Positions 12,200 to 22,937 of a stretch of 64,000 bases of DNA are shown here, piece by piece. The stretch covers positions 201,776-265,775 of the forward strand of contig MNCI01017655.1 in assembly GCA_015680685.1 (NCBI GenBank), read 5' to 3'. The stretch's first letter is position 1, and every line of letters starts with the position of its first letter. Both the position numbers and the translations under genes were made by a program. The notes beneath the pieces are model-generated. The model was not told where the DNA came from, did no database searches, and was given only the letters and a program-made list of their open reading frames with translations. Source of the stretch: Gnetum montanum (lineage: Eukaryota; Streptophyta; Gnetopsida; Gnetales; Gnetaceae).

Positions 12200-12973
12200 T
12201 GATGAACCATGATATTAGGACCACGATATTGGATCTGTGATATCAAGTCTATGATATTGAAGCCTGCCAAGCAATATCAAACATCCAATATCGGAACCTA
12301 TCTTGCAGTTTTCCCTTTCCAGAGTTAGAATTATTTCTGAGTGCCCACAATAGGAGTGATAAAGTGAATGGATCTTTATTCGAGCATTGTGTACCTTAGC
12401 ACACCTTGTGTCTAGAAATAAAGATGAACTTTGTGATAAACCTTGCAGCATTCAAAATAGCTTATGTATTGCATTTAATGTTATTTATAGTTATTTAATG
12501 CTTTCATTAGTTAATTGATATTGCTTTTATTGATGTGTTAATTTTCACAAGTAAGCACACCTAGTATGACCACTTCAAGCATATATGGAACACTTGGTAA
12601 CCCAGTAATGACTAGCAGTTGGTAATCCCAGTAGTGTTACACTAGTTTAGGATGTGTACGGAGAGTGGGAATGGATGCTGGTGTTAGGAATAGTTAAAAC
12701 CTAGTGGATTAGTTAAATTAAATTAGTTACTTAATTATTTCACTTCTCCCTTTTAGCACTAGGACATAAAAATAAAAAGCATAACAATCACATACCTCAA
12801 GTTTACTTAATCATACAATCATGCCATACAAGTAAGCTTGGGAAGACAACGATCACCTAACCCATCCTTATTCTATGAAGGTGCATAAGCACTTAGTCCT
12901 TGGAGTTCGATTGGATTACACGTGAATGCTCATATTCGTATGGTTGAGTGTAGGGGTACCTCGCCACTCATCA
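12200..12973 (+). repeat. 5' LTR of N3, with an internal deletion over the TATA region
   Basis: Compared with the 3' LTR, about 70 bases are missing after position 12303 (counterpart 37298-37368). The lost part is the one that holds the TATA-like region in the other LTRs. A short repeat (CTATCT / CTATT) at the break suggests slippage or microhomology repair. The AATAAA context is kept near 12416, and the U5 arms are ACTTAATCATAC (12805-12816) and GTATGGTTGAGT (12938-12949). Confidence 0.9.
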
Positions 12974-12992
12974 TTGGTGTCGTTGCTAGGGA
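12974..12992 (+). other. Primer-binding site of N3 (tRNA-Asp)
   Basis: TTGGTGTCGTTGCTAGGGA follows the LTR; close to the tRNA-Asp complement. Confidence 0.85.
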
Positions 12993-13116
12993 CTTTATTA
13001 TTTGTGCACTAATTAGAACTTAGGAATCTTCCCATCATTGGAACAAACCCTTAGGGTTAGTTACTAAAATAATAATAATAATAATATAATACATTGCACA
13101 CTAAATAATTAATCAC

Positions 13117-14555
13117 ATCTCCTTCTTCCTATGAAAGTGCATCACCGCCTAGGTCTAACACAATGAATAGTCGGAGGCACAGTACACATGATGATCTGCC
13201 AATGCCCCAACAATTTCACTTGGTATACACTCATCTTGATGAGTATGTACCAGAATTTACCTTTATCCTCCACTAGGATGAACAGTTGTGATGGCATAAT
13301 GTAGAGGGTAACATAGTGTTACCACCCAATTGCTCAATCCCAAGCATGCTTCTTTGTGCTCTCACATGAATTGGTATGCAGCACCTACAATTGGAATACG
13401 TTGTGCATGAACAAGATTCAAGGGGTTATCAATCTATGAAGGCATAACGTCAAAGGGACCTACAATAGGAGAGACATTATAAATCTATGAAGTGGAAGTG
13501 GTATCAAGATGTTCCATATGTCCTAAGTGAAAATGAGGGTGGTGAACCTGCCTCAAGAGGTTTTCCACAAAATGATGTTCCTCCCATTGACTTCGGTCAA
13601 GGGGTTGTGTATCAGAACCTTTACTCAACCATCCATAATCTAGGTTCTGATACCAACAGACAAAAAGGGTCTAAAAAAGGAACACAAATGCATGATAAAG
13701 ATAGACATTCTGATCGTAACCATGACTGAGGCTGTGACCACCGAAGAGAGGGTAGCATGCACCATCATGATGACGGCCCTCTTTCCTCTTCACCTTCATC
13801 ATCTCCTTCCCCCTCTCCTTTAGGATCTAAATGCAACCACAAAGAGAAAGATCATGAGGACAATGGTAAGCAAAATAGAGATCATAGATGAAACAATTGA
13901 AAAAGGGGACAAGGACATTCTAGAGAAATGCATCATGAAAGGAGGGAGAGTAGGGAACAGCATAGGCATCATAGACGCCATAGAGAATACAATCATGAAG
14001 AACCCCTACTCGCTACTCAAAGTATGCTAGATATAACTGAGGCTATTAGGATCCCAACAAGGCATTAAAAGAATAGTAGGATCAAAAGATTAGACATGAA
14101 AAATATCCCAAGATTTGAAGGGGGATACAACGTTGATCCTCAAAATCATCTACAAGCGTTCTATGATGCATGTGCCTTGCAAAATATAGAAAACGAGTGG
14201 CAAGAACTAAAGTTGTTTCCATAGACATTGATCAAAGAAGCAAAAAGCTGGTACTAGTCCTGAGAACCGAAATCCATTCATCGATGGAATACCATGTTGG
14301 AGTTATTCAATAATAAGTATCAAACATACTCCCGAGTGTCCAACCTGCAAAAGAAAATCCAAGGATGGAAACAAGGAGGACACGAACCCTTGGATGCTGC
14401 CATGGGCTAATATTATGCATTATTACATTGTTGCCCTAGCCATGGTTACTTGCATAGGGAACAACTACGCCATCTTGTAGATGGGCTTAGGTACAACATG
14501 TGAAGAACCCTTGGGACTTATGCCCAAGGAAGGCTATCTGAGCTCAGAGCCTATC
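13117..14555 (+). pseudogene. Gag pseudogene of N3, first part
   Basis: Aligns with the N5 gag, whose ATG is intact; here the start reads ACATCTCC, so the start codon is lost. An N-terminal segment 'LVYTHLDEYVPEFTFILH' is followed by an internal readable stretch (13487-13729), then a His/Arg/Asp-rich linker with a poly-Ser run (13790-13830). The capsid domain (about 14080-14540) holds 'NIPRFEGGYNVDPQNHLQAF', 'LFNNKYQTYSRVSNLQ' and 'WKQGGHEPLDAAMG'. The frame breaks at 14555 where N4 is inserted and continues at 21167. Confidence 0.8.
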
Positions 14556-15477
14556 TAATGAATCATGGTTATCTAGGTGCTGATATCGAACCCTTGATAT
14601 CAGACCTATGTCTACTAGGCCCAGTATACTAGGCCCCATATACGTGGCCCCATCAATGCATCTATCCATGCATTTACATGGCCTCATAGATGCAGAGTCT
14701 ATCTCTAACTATAAATAAGTGCACACCTGCCACACTTAGGATCTTTTAAGTTAATTGTAACGAACCTCTTGTAGATTGTTTCCACAAGAGTTAGACTATT
14801 TTCCCAAGTGCATGCCCACAGTGTGATGCTTGTAATTGTACGGAACCTTTATTCGAGTGTGACGTACTTGGACACGCACATTATCAGCAATAAAGATTGA
14901 GATTACTCCATCATTGCAGCATTCACTTAGTTTTAATTATTTAATTATTATTGTTAATTGTAATTGTTATTTATTGTTTTCTTAGTTAATATTTCTTTAT
15001 CGTCATTTACTATTCCTATTCTTAAATGTAGAATAAGTACGACTTAATCACGAACATTGAAGTGTAACTACTTGGTACCCCAGTAGCGTATCTAGGAGTG
15101 CTCAAGTCATATACGCTTGGTAAGCCTAGAAGTAGTACACGAGGTTGAAGATGTGTACAGATGATTAAGGACAGATGCTCATCGCACTTACGCTAGCTAG
15201 ACTTCATCTCCCGTTGCTTACTAGTTTAATCAACATTATTTTATTATTTTCCATTATCCTTAGAAGTAGCCTAGTATTACAAATCATATAATACGTCTCA
15301 TTCTGGACTAAACCATATGTGACAAAGCAAATACTAGTCTAGGTGGGAAGACAGCAAACTGTGATCAACGTGTAACTATCTAGATACCACAACTAGCCTG
15401 TCTACGGAGTTCGACCGAATCATGCGTACATGCTTGTATTCATATGGTTGAGTGTAGGGGTACCTCACCACTCATCA
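14556..15477 (+). repeat. Plus-strand LTR at the left end of N4
   Basis: Begins TAATGAATCATGG (from TGATGAATCATGG) and ends CTCATCA, followed by TTGG, the first four bases of a primer-binding site. TATA box in ACTATAAATAAG (about 14707); AATAAA in CAGCAATAAAGATTG (about 14886); U5 arms ACTAAACCATAT (15307-15318) and ATATGGTTGAGT (15442-15453). It points the opposite way to the rest of N4. Confidence 0.88.
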
Positions 15478-15481
15478 TTGG

Positions 15482-15870
15482 AATTAATAATAACAATTAA
15501 ATAATTAAAACTAAGTGAATGCTGCAATGATGGAGTAATCTTGATCTTTATTACCGATCATGTGCATGTCCAGGTACGTCACACTCGAATAAAGGTTTCG
15601 TACAATTACAATCATCACACTATGGGCATGCACTTGGGAAAATAGTCTAACTCTTGCAAAAACAAACTACAAGAGCTTCACTACAATTAACTCAAAAGAT
15701 GCCTAAGTGTGGTGGGTGTGCACTTATTTATAACTAGAGACAGACTCTGTCTACGAGGTTGCGTAAACACATGGATAGATGTGTCGACGGGGCCGTGTAT
15801 ACAGGGCCTAGTAGACTTAGGTCTGATATCAAGGGTTCAATATCAGCACCTAGATAACCATGATTCATCA
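15482..15870 (-). repeat. Partial minus-strand LTR of N4 (U3 and R only)
   Basis: The reverse complement starts TGATGAATCATGG at 15870 and runs about 389 bases, matching the first part of the other N4 LTRs, with a TATA-like TTATAAATAAG and the AATAAAG region. It stops in an AT-rich tract where the other LTRs continue, and is joined to TTGG plus the plus-strand LTR. A polypurine tract (reverse complement of TACCCCCAC at 15871-15879) adjoins it, marking it as the 3' LTR of the minus-strand body. Confidence 0.88.
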
Positions 15871-17890
15871 TACCCCCACAACTGAATAACAACTTATCCT
15901 CAAGTCAAAGAAAGTGAGGAACAAGCTTAATTGATTACACATTGGATATGTATGGGATTATTAACTAACTAGAAATTTATTCATGCTGTAGTGGATATGA
16001 CAAAATTGGGACACAGACACAAAATTATAGAATTTATTGGAACTCATGTGGTTCCTGGTGATGGTGGTTCCTCCATGGATCTCTTCCTTTGTCATGCGCT
16101 TCAGGCTTCTAAGATTGATACCATTGAAAAAGCGCCTAACGTGTCTTCTCTTCTATTCGAGAATTATGAGCCATCCATGCTAATGTTCCAATGTTTGATG
16201 GAGTTGGCACTTCCCATGGATACGGTAGCTATGGGAACACTTGATTGGCATTAACATGTCATGCCACAAATAGCTGTTGTTCCTCTTCATAAGCTTGGGC
16301 ACTAACCTCTCCACCTTTTGCTTGGCTAGATTGTGCAATGATAGGAGTTCCCTGATGGATGCTGAATGATTGTGCCTCCTACTCTACACATTCTACATGA
16401 TGTCCTTGGCTTTTGCCTTCCCCTGGGCATTTAATTGCACCTTGAGAAGGTCCTCCTTGTTGTCCTATTTTTAGGGCCCATCTATAATCACACAAAGATC
16501 AATTGTTAGTAAGGTTATTGAATGAAGTTCAATTATTTCATACCTTACTTATTGCCTTAAGTAATTGTTGAATTCTTTGCTTAGTGATTTTATAGTTAGA
16601 AAGTTTTTCAAGGAAGTTTACCTAAAAGTTTAATATTGGACCTAGTTTGTTTAGGTAATACATCAAAGGACACATAATGGTTTTGAGGAACGTTTGATAA
16701 AATGATGACAAGGGAAAGAATAGATTTGGTAATGAAGTGCTTGGAGGGTATAAAATGATGTGGTAGTGTGCAACAAGTACAAATTACAAAAGTCATGCAA
16801 GTATGTCCTCCCCAAAGTAGGTTCCTACCTATCATGCCTTTGGATAACCACACATTAAAATGTCCATAGGCACTAGAAGGATTAAATGTAATCCACACCA
16901 ATTCCACAAAACACACACATGTAGATACCACTGTGATGAGGTATGAATTCAATGCTACATAAGACACGAGTCATAAATATGTGAACAGCGAGATGAGGTG
17001 AATTATAGAAGGGGTTGCAGAGACTGGGATATGAGGTAGCTAACCCACAGCATAATGAATCTTGAGTGTAGGGCATGATTAATGTGTCATTAACCTGTCA
17101 TTCCAAAATTAAGACCAAGTCCATTCCTTTGATCAGTAACATCGTATTGCTTCATCCAATGATGGACAACCATAAGAGCACCATGACAGCAAGGTGTATG
17201 ATCACTTGGAATTTTTCTCAAGGGAGGAGTGATTTAGAATTGCATTGGCACACTCTTCTTGCTCTTTTTTTTTCTTTTTCTTTTTCTTTTTGCAATGCTT
17301 AATCCAAAGAAGCCACCTACCTTTAGGCATGGATGCATGTCTTTCCAGTGGGACCCCCTAGAATAGCATTGAGTTTCCTTGATTGAGTGCCATTTGATTC
17401 TCTTACTCCAATTTTTATTAGATCTACAAGGATCTTAGTATAACCAAGCTACATGATAACTCCTATAGATGTCACCAAAGAGAATCGACAAGTCCCCTTG
17501 ATGTCACACCCTAGCCATTCCCTCTTGGTCCATCCTTCTTCACTCTAGGTATAATGAGCACAAAATTACTTTAAGTTTTAATGATGTCAAGAATATCATC
17601 GTACCCAAAGTAGAACCTCTTATTAATAGAATGGTTGGGTGGATGTGATGAGCTTGTTGTCTAAATAATTAGTCACCTGAGACTTGATAACATAGAACAA
17701 CACCTCAACCAATGAGTCACATAAGTGTTTTATTCGTAGATGAGATTACTCATAAAAAGATGAAAAGATAAAATAATAAATTAAAAGGTGAAAAACTAGA
17801 AAACAAAAAATTGTAAAATTAAAGAAAAGGAAAACATTTATTAATTTTGTTGTTGTTAGAATGGGGGATACCCCCCATAACTAAATGGTT
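15871..17890 (-). other. 3' noncoding region of N4
   Basis: Read on the minus strand this corresponds to the sequence after integrase in N1, N2, N3 and N5. It keeps both conserved blocks: TGACATCAAGGGGACTTG (reverse complement near 17489-17506) and CCTACTTTGGGGAGGAC (reverse complement near 16804-16822). Plus-strand frames at 15991-16254 and minus-strand frames at 16608-17076 fall in it but have no counterpart in other copies. Confidence 0.62.
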
Positions 17891-20147
17891 GAGCATGGCT
17901 AGAATTAATAAATGGAAGGTTAGGATCCTTGCATGTTGTAAATATTGGGACCCGGTCATACTTACCCCATTAGGGTTCACACACTTGATAAGAGTTGACA
18001 TAGTGAGGCAAGTTATAAGATTTGGTTAATTTATAAGGAGTTGACCCAGTATCGTACTTACGACTGTAAGATGGTATCCAAGGATCCACATGTCTCCCCA
18101 TGTGGCTATATTCATTGGGCCTCATGGTTGTTGGAGTATTGAGTAGTGGCCCTGATAAGGTAACATGAGGCATTGGATTTGAGGAGGAAGAGATGCCACA
18201 GTGTTGGATTTGTGTTGAGTTGGCGGATGTAGTGGTTTCTGAACTGTGGTGTCCCTTTCAATGGTCATGTCTAAAGAAAGGACGCTTTCAACATTGTGGA
18301 GGGTTCCCACTACTATTGACAGTAGCAGCACAAGTAACGTTCATGGCTTGATGTTGTGGTGCAAAATCGTCTAGCACAATTGGTGGCAATGTAGAAAGAG
18401 GTGAAGGATGAGAATGTTGTTGTTGAGAGAAAGTGTAAGGTACATGAGGTGGTGACCTTGGCAAATAGGGCATGAGTGGATAGTATTTCGAAGAATGATA
18501 ACAATGAGGTAAAGTAGAGGATGATGATTCAGTTGGAGAAATAGGATGTTGAACATAGTAAGCATTTGGCGTTGGGACATACAAAGGATACAGTCAGGTT
18601 GGCGATGGCTTCCCCCATGATTGGGGATTTTGCCATTGTGTTTGAACCCAATATTTCTATATGAAATATGGGTATAACATTCCTCCCCAATGCTCATGTA
18701 AATGTAATAAAATTGGGCATTAGCCTTTGGGGTGATCATACAGACAGACGTTACATTGATATGAGAAGTTGGCAATTGAGTTCTTATTCTTATTATCTTC
18801 AACCCTTCTTTCCAATTGTCTAGTGGTGTTCTATCCTGTTTCTTGGTTCATCATGGTTCTACCTTTAATAGTGTTGGCATATTCTCCATATTTTTCATGT
18901 ATCCATTCCATCATCTTATTGATCTTTTCCGTAGTTTCATCTAGTGATTGTAGTATTGGCAAAGATGATTCCACCTCCTTGAGGTGAGTTGATTTCTCCT
19001 CTTTATAGTTATAGACCTTTGCTAATTTGAGATTTTGGTCCCATTGAGAGCTTTTAACATTCTCCCATTTAGCCATTTCTCCTTCTTCTTTTGCTACCCA
19101 CTCAATAAGCTCTTGAAATTGATGGGTTCGTAGCTCGTAGAGTTGACCTCGGGCATATATCCCTAGAGTCTCCCTTGTTTCATTACAAAGCTCATCTATG
19201 ATGTGATACATTAGCCTTTCCTTGGAGAACCCATGGCCTAGGCAGTTGTTTAACAATGCATAATATCTTTCTAAGGCCATGTCCAAGGGTTCATGTTGTG
19301 CTTGTTTCCACTCTTGGATTTGTCTCCTCAAGGTTGACACTCTTGCATAAGTTTGATATCTTTCATTGAAGAGTTCTACCATTGTCAACCAACGTTGAAT
19401 TGATTTCAGTTTTAAAGAGCTATACCATATTTTTTCTTGGCCAATGAGTGTCAAAGGAAAGAGCTTAAGTTTTTGCCATCCATTATCAATATTTTTCCAT
19501 GTACAAGCATCGTAGAAGGCTTATAAATGTTGTTGCGGATCTAAATCATAGCCTCGTGAAAACTTTGGAAAGTTATTTAAATTAAGCCTAGGTAGACAAA
19601 TTTCTTTGCGTTGCCTACATGATATTCGAATAGCTTCTTTTATAGGCATTAGGCTCTTAGTGGCCAGCACGGGCTCATCATCACTAAGTAGGTTGTGAGT
19701 TTGTGAGTTGGGATGATGTTGTTCCTATTAATGTTGGCATTCTTAATTTTCTTTATGAGCTTGATTTTTAGTTCTATGTTGATCCCTTAAAAGATGGTCA
19801 TCAATGTCACAATCTAACATTGAAGGAGTAGAGGAAGAGAAGGAACTGTAAAACTCGTTATGACTTTTGTAAGTCTTCCAATCATTCCCAAGTAAGTTCT
19901 TGTTAGTTATTGAGAAGGTCCTAGGCTTTCTGGACCCCCTCATTCTATGGGATGTCCCATCCTCACTAGAGGTGTCTGGGTTGGATGACAAAAGTTCTTG
20001 AGTATCATTGGGGTGTTCATGAATGTAGGGGACTCTTGCATAAGGTTGAGTACTCCAAACTTTATCTTCATCATCATATATTTTGTTGGTTCTCCAATGA
20101 ATTGCCTCACTAATTGTTGCATTGTCATAGTCTTGTGAGAGAGACAT
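17890..20147 (-). pseudogene. Gag pseudogene of N4
   Basis: The start is the ATG at 20147 ('MSLSQDYDNATISEA'), about 115 bases after the primer-binding site. Residues 1-134 are read without a break; then a frameshift leads into the capsid domain (19454-18831, 207 codons open) with 'IWYSSLKLKSIQRWL', 'LFNERYQTYARVSTLRRQ' and 'WKQAQHEPLDMALERYY', the retrotrans_gag pattern. A Lys/Glu coiled-coil-like tail follows, then a broken zinc-knuckle region near 18740 ('VTSVCMITPKANA') and a Pro/Tyr/Gln-rich end (18584-17970). It directly meets the 3' region, with no protease. It is better preserved than the gag of N2. Confidence 0.8.
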
Positions 20148-20260
20148 TGTTGTGAACTTGTATGTGGCTTAATTGAAATTAATTTCTTTTCTAAGAGATA
20201 TATCATGAATACTTTGTTACAATGATCTTGTGATATAACTAATCTAAATAACTAGCACCA

Positions 20261-20279
20261 TCCTCGGCAACGACGCCAA
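20261..20279 (-). other. Primer-binding site of N4 (tRNA-Asp)
   Basis: On the plus strand TCCTCGGCAACGACGCCAA, which is nearly the tRNA-Asp 3' end itself; the best preserved primer-binding site in the window. Confidence 0.9.
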
Positions 20280-21166
20280 TGATGAGTGGCAAGATACCCC
20301 TACACTCAACCATACGAATACGAGCGTGTACACACGATCTAGTTGAACTCTGCAAATGAGCTAGTTATGGTATCTAGATGGTTACATGTTGATCACAGTT
20401 CGTTGTCTTTTCACCTATACTAGTATTTGCTTTCTCATGTATGGTTTACTCTACAATTATGTGTATGATATGATTTCTAGCACTAGGCTACTCCAAAGGA
20501 TAATGGAAAATAATAAAATAATCTTGATTAAACTAGTAAGCAATGAAAGACAAAGTCTAGCTAGCCTAAGTGTGATGAGCATCCATCCTTAATCATCCAT
20601 ATACATCTTGGACCTCATGTACTACTTCTGGGCTTACCAAGAAAATATGACTTGAGCACTCCTAGATACGCTACTAGGCTACCAAGTAGTTACACTTCAA
20701 TATCTGTGATTAAGTCATCCTCATTCTGCATTTAACAACAGGAATAGTAAATGACAATAAAGAAATATTAACTAAGAAAAAATCAATAAAATTAACAATT
20801 AAATAATTAAAATTAAGTGAATGTTGTAATGATGGAGTAGTCTCCATCTTTATTACTGATCATGTGTGTGTCCAAGTATGTCACACTTGAATAAAGGTTC
20901 TGTACAATTACAAGCATCACACTACAGGCATGCACTTGAGAAACAGACTACAAGAACTTTGGTACAATTAACTCAAAAGATGCCTAAGTGTGGCAGGTGT
21001 GCACTTATTTATAGCTAGAGACAAACCCTACATCTACGAGGCCACATAAACGCATGGTAGATACGTCGACAAAGCTGCGTATATGGGGCCTAGTATACGG
21101 TGCCTAGTAGATGCAGGTCTGATATCAAGGGTACGATATCAACACCTGGATAACCATTATTCATCA
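20280..21166 (-). repeat. 5' LTR of N4 (minus strand)
   Basis: The reverse complement runs from TGATGAATAATGG at 21166 to CTCATCA at 20280, next to the primer-binding site. The TATA-like GCTATAAATAAG is near 21013 (reverse strand). Same family as 14556-15477. Its outer end abuts the right copy of the target duplication. Confidence 0.9.
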
Positions 21167-22330
21167 TCATCAAATACAAAGATTGTTGAAGAAAGTTGCC
21201 AAGGAGGAAGGTAAGCGAAGAAAAAGAGAAAGTGCAAAGGAATACAATAGAGATCCTTCCCTCCAAAAGAAGGAAGTTAGATTTTGTGAGGATGAAGAAG
21301 AGTCACCACTTGAAGAGATAGTGAATAGGAAGACTTTGTCCATTCAAAAGTTCAAATCAAATATATCAGCAAAGGTAGATCAAATGTGGGACTCCCTAGA
21401 TAATAAATTTCAAACCATTCTCAAAATAGTAGAGGAGTCTAGAGAGCAAGGTAGTGACTAAGAAAGGAGAAAAAAGAAAGAAAATAAATATGCACATAAC
21501 AAAGGTAAGGGCAAAGTTACCATCATTGAAGAGGTTGTGGATTTAGATACAAACAATGATGGTAGATGTGAGATATTCCAATATGACCACCCTAAAGGAT
21601 GTTGCCCAGTAATCTCACATCTTCAAGATTCTAGGGTGTAATCTCACATCTTCAAGAGTCTAGGGTGTACACACTAAACCCTTAATTAAATAGATGACAA
21701 ACACCCTGAAGGTTACCTTATCCTCAAGGTAACCCAAGGCAGTTCCACCAACCCTTGACATATTATCCAAGTGGAACTCCACCACAACCAAATAAACAGT
21801 ATCAACAATGGCAACACCCACAATCATGGAGAATTCCACCACCACATCAATAGTACCCTTACTATCAACCTAATTCATATGGATACTACGTGTAGTAGCC
21901 AATCTCTCCATGTGACTCTACTAGTCACGTCACTCCTCAACCTCACTACCAAGTCCACGAGTACTATAGAACTCCTTCTCCTAGGAAAGATGTTCCACAA
22001 ACATACTATCCTTCTCATTCGACCATACCTCTTCCACACTTAGCTCCATTACCACCTACTCCAGCTATGCAGGGTGAGCTCCCTACCTAGCCGCAGCAAC
22101 ACAACGCTACAAGGGCTATTAACCCTCAACCTACTATTGGTTCAAAAAACCACATAAAGAAAAGACCTTTCTTTAGAACCAATAGTCCAACTAAGTCCTT
22201 ACAACCACAAGTGGCTAATCCTCCAAACACCTCGCCATCATTCGAATCTTCGAAGCTTCCTTCAAACCAAAGACCACACTTAATGCACATGGTCATGTTG
22301 ACTCATGCCATTACCAACTAGATTAAAGCT
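21167..22330 (+). pseudogene. Gag pseudogene of N3, second part
   Basis: Continues the frame lost at 14555: 'KLLKKVAKEEGKRRKRESAK' then 'YNRDPSLQKKEVRFCEDEEE' (21183-21461 open), a Lys/Glu-rich segment, a knuckle relic near 21570 with the second Cys replaced ('CEIFQYDHPKGCC'; N5 has C-K-I-C) and a Pro/Gln/Tyr-rich tail. Bases 21600-21660 carry a short tandem duplication of the sequence after the knuckle (ATCTCACATCTTCAAGA twice), absent from N5. The tail ends near the protease start. Confidence 0.78.
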
Positions 22331-22795
22331 GGCTATCTCCCTAGGAAATTCTCTAATCCTGGGAGTCCTCTTATATATTTACAAATCATTGGGAATGAGC
22401 CATGCAAAGCTCTTTTGGATTCAGGTTCTGGTGTCAACTTAATCTCTCAAGAAATGTACAAATCCTGGAACCTGCCTCCACTAAAAAAGAGTAACATTCA
22501 TTTAGAGCTAGCTGACTAGTCTATCACTATCCCATTAGGACTAGTGGAGGACATTGTCACCACTGTTTGTGGATGGTCGTATCCAGCCAATTTCCTAGTG
22601 ATTCAAGTCAACAACTACAAGAGGGACTTACCAATCATTATGGGAAGAGCATGGCTAAGCATAATTGATACATGCCTAGGAATATGTGATCTCCCTAGAA
22701 ATATCAAAGGAAAATATGTTTGGAAAGATCAAGAAGAAGAAAGTTCCATGCATCACATACAGTGACACAGGGTGCAACTGCATGTAGAAGGCCTA
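22331..22795 (+). pseudogene. Retropepsin of N3
   Basis: The aspartic protease that would cut the Gag-Pol precursor. The active site reads 'ALLDSGSGVNLIS' (near 22412), so the D-S-G triad is present; Athila proteases usually have D-L-G, as in N5. A stop lies shortly after ('LELAD*SITIPLG'). The second half, 'DIVTTVCGWSYPANFLVIQV' and 'PIIMGRAW', is open (22544-22765). The linker 'KVPCITYSDTG' leads towards RT. Confidence 0.78.
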
Positions 22796-22937
22796 GTTTT
22801 TACAACGTTTAACATTGCCTACATGCAACTAGCATGCACAAATAACTAACATACAAAGATGCTTATATGCAGTAGCCATAAGATAGGAAGGAACCAAGTG
22901 GCTAATAGCTAACCAAGAGAGCAACTCAACTATATGC

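Larger units (their letters stand above)
14556..21166 (-). mobile_element. N4: gag-only element with inverted terminal LTRs
   Basis: The insertion splits the N3 gag and leaves a duplicated target: CTATC at 14551-14555 and TCATC at 21167-21171. The intact N5 gag has CCATC there, so each copy carries one C-to-T change. From the left the order is a full plus-strand LTR (14556-15477), TTGG, a partial minus-strand LTR (15482-15870), polypurine tract, 3' region, gag, primer-binding site and a full minus-strand LTR (20280-21166). Both outer ends are LTR 5' ends. Protease, RT and integrase are entirely absent: the gag tail joins the 3' region near 17890. Such an element could move only with enzymes supplied by relatives. 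Confidence 0.85.

Noticed and set aside
18769-18987. Plus-strand hydrophobic open frame, membrane-protein-like
   Set aside because: It is the antisense of the N4 gag capsid tail; hydrophobicity comes from the complement of a Lys/Glu-rich stretch.
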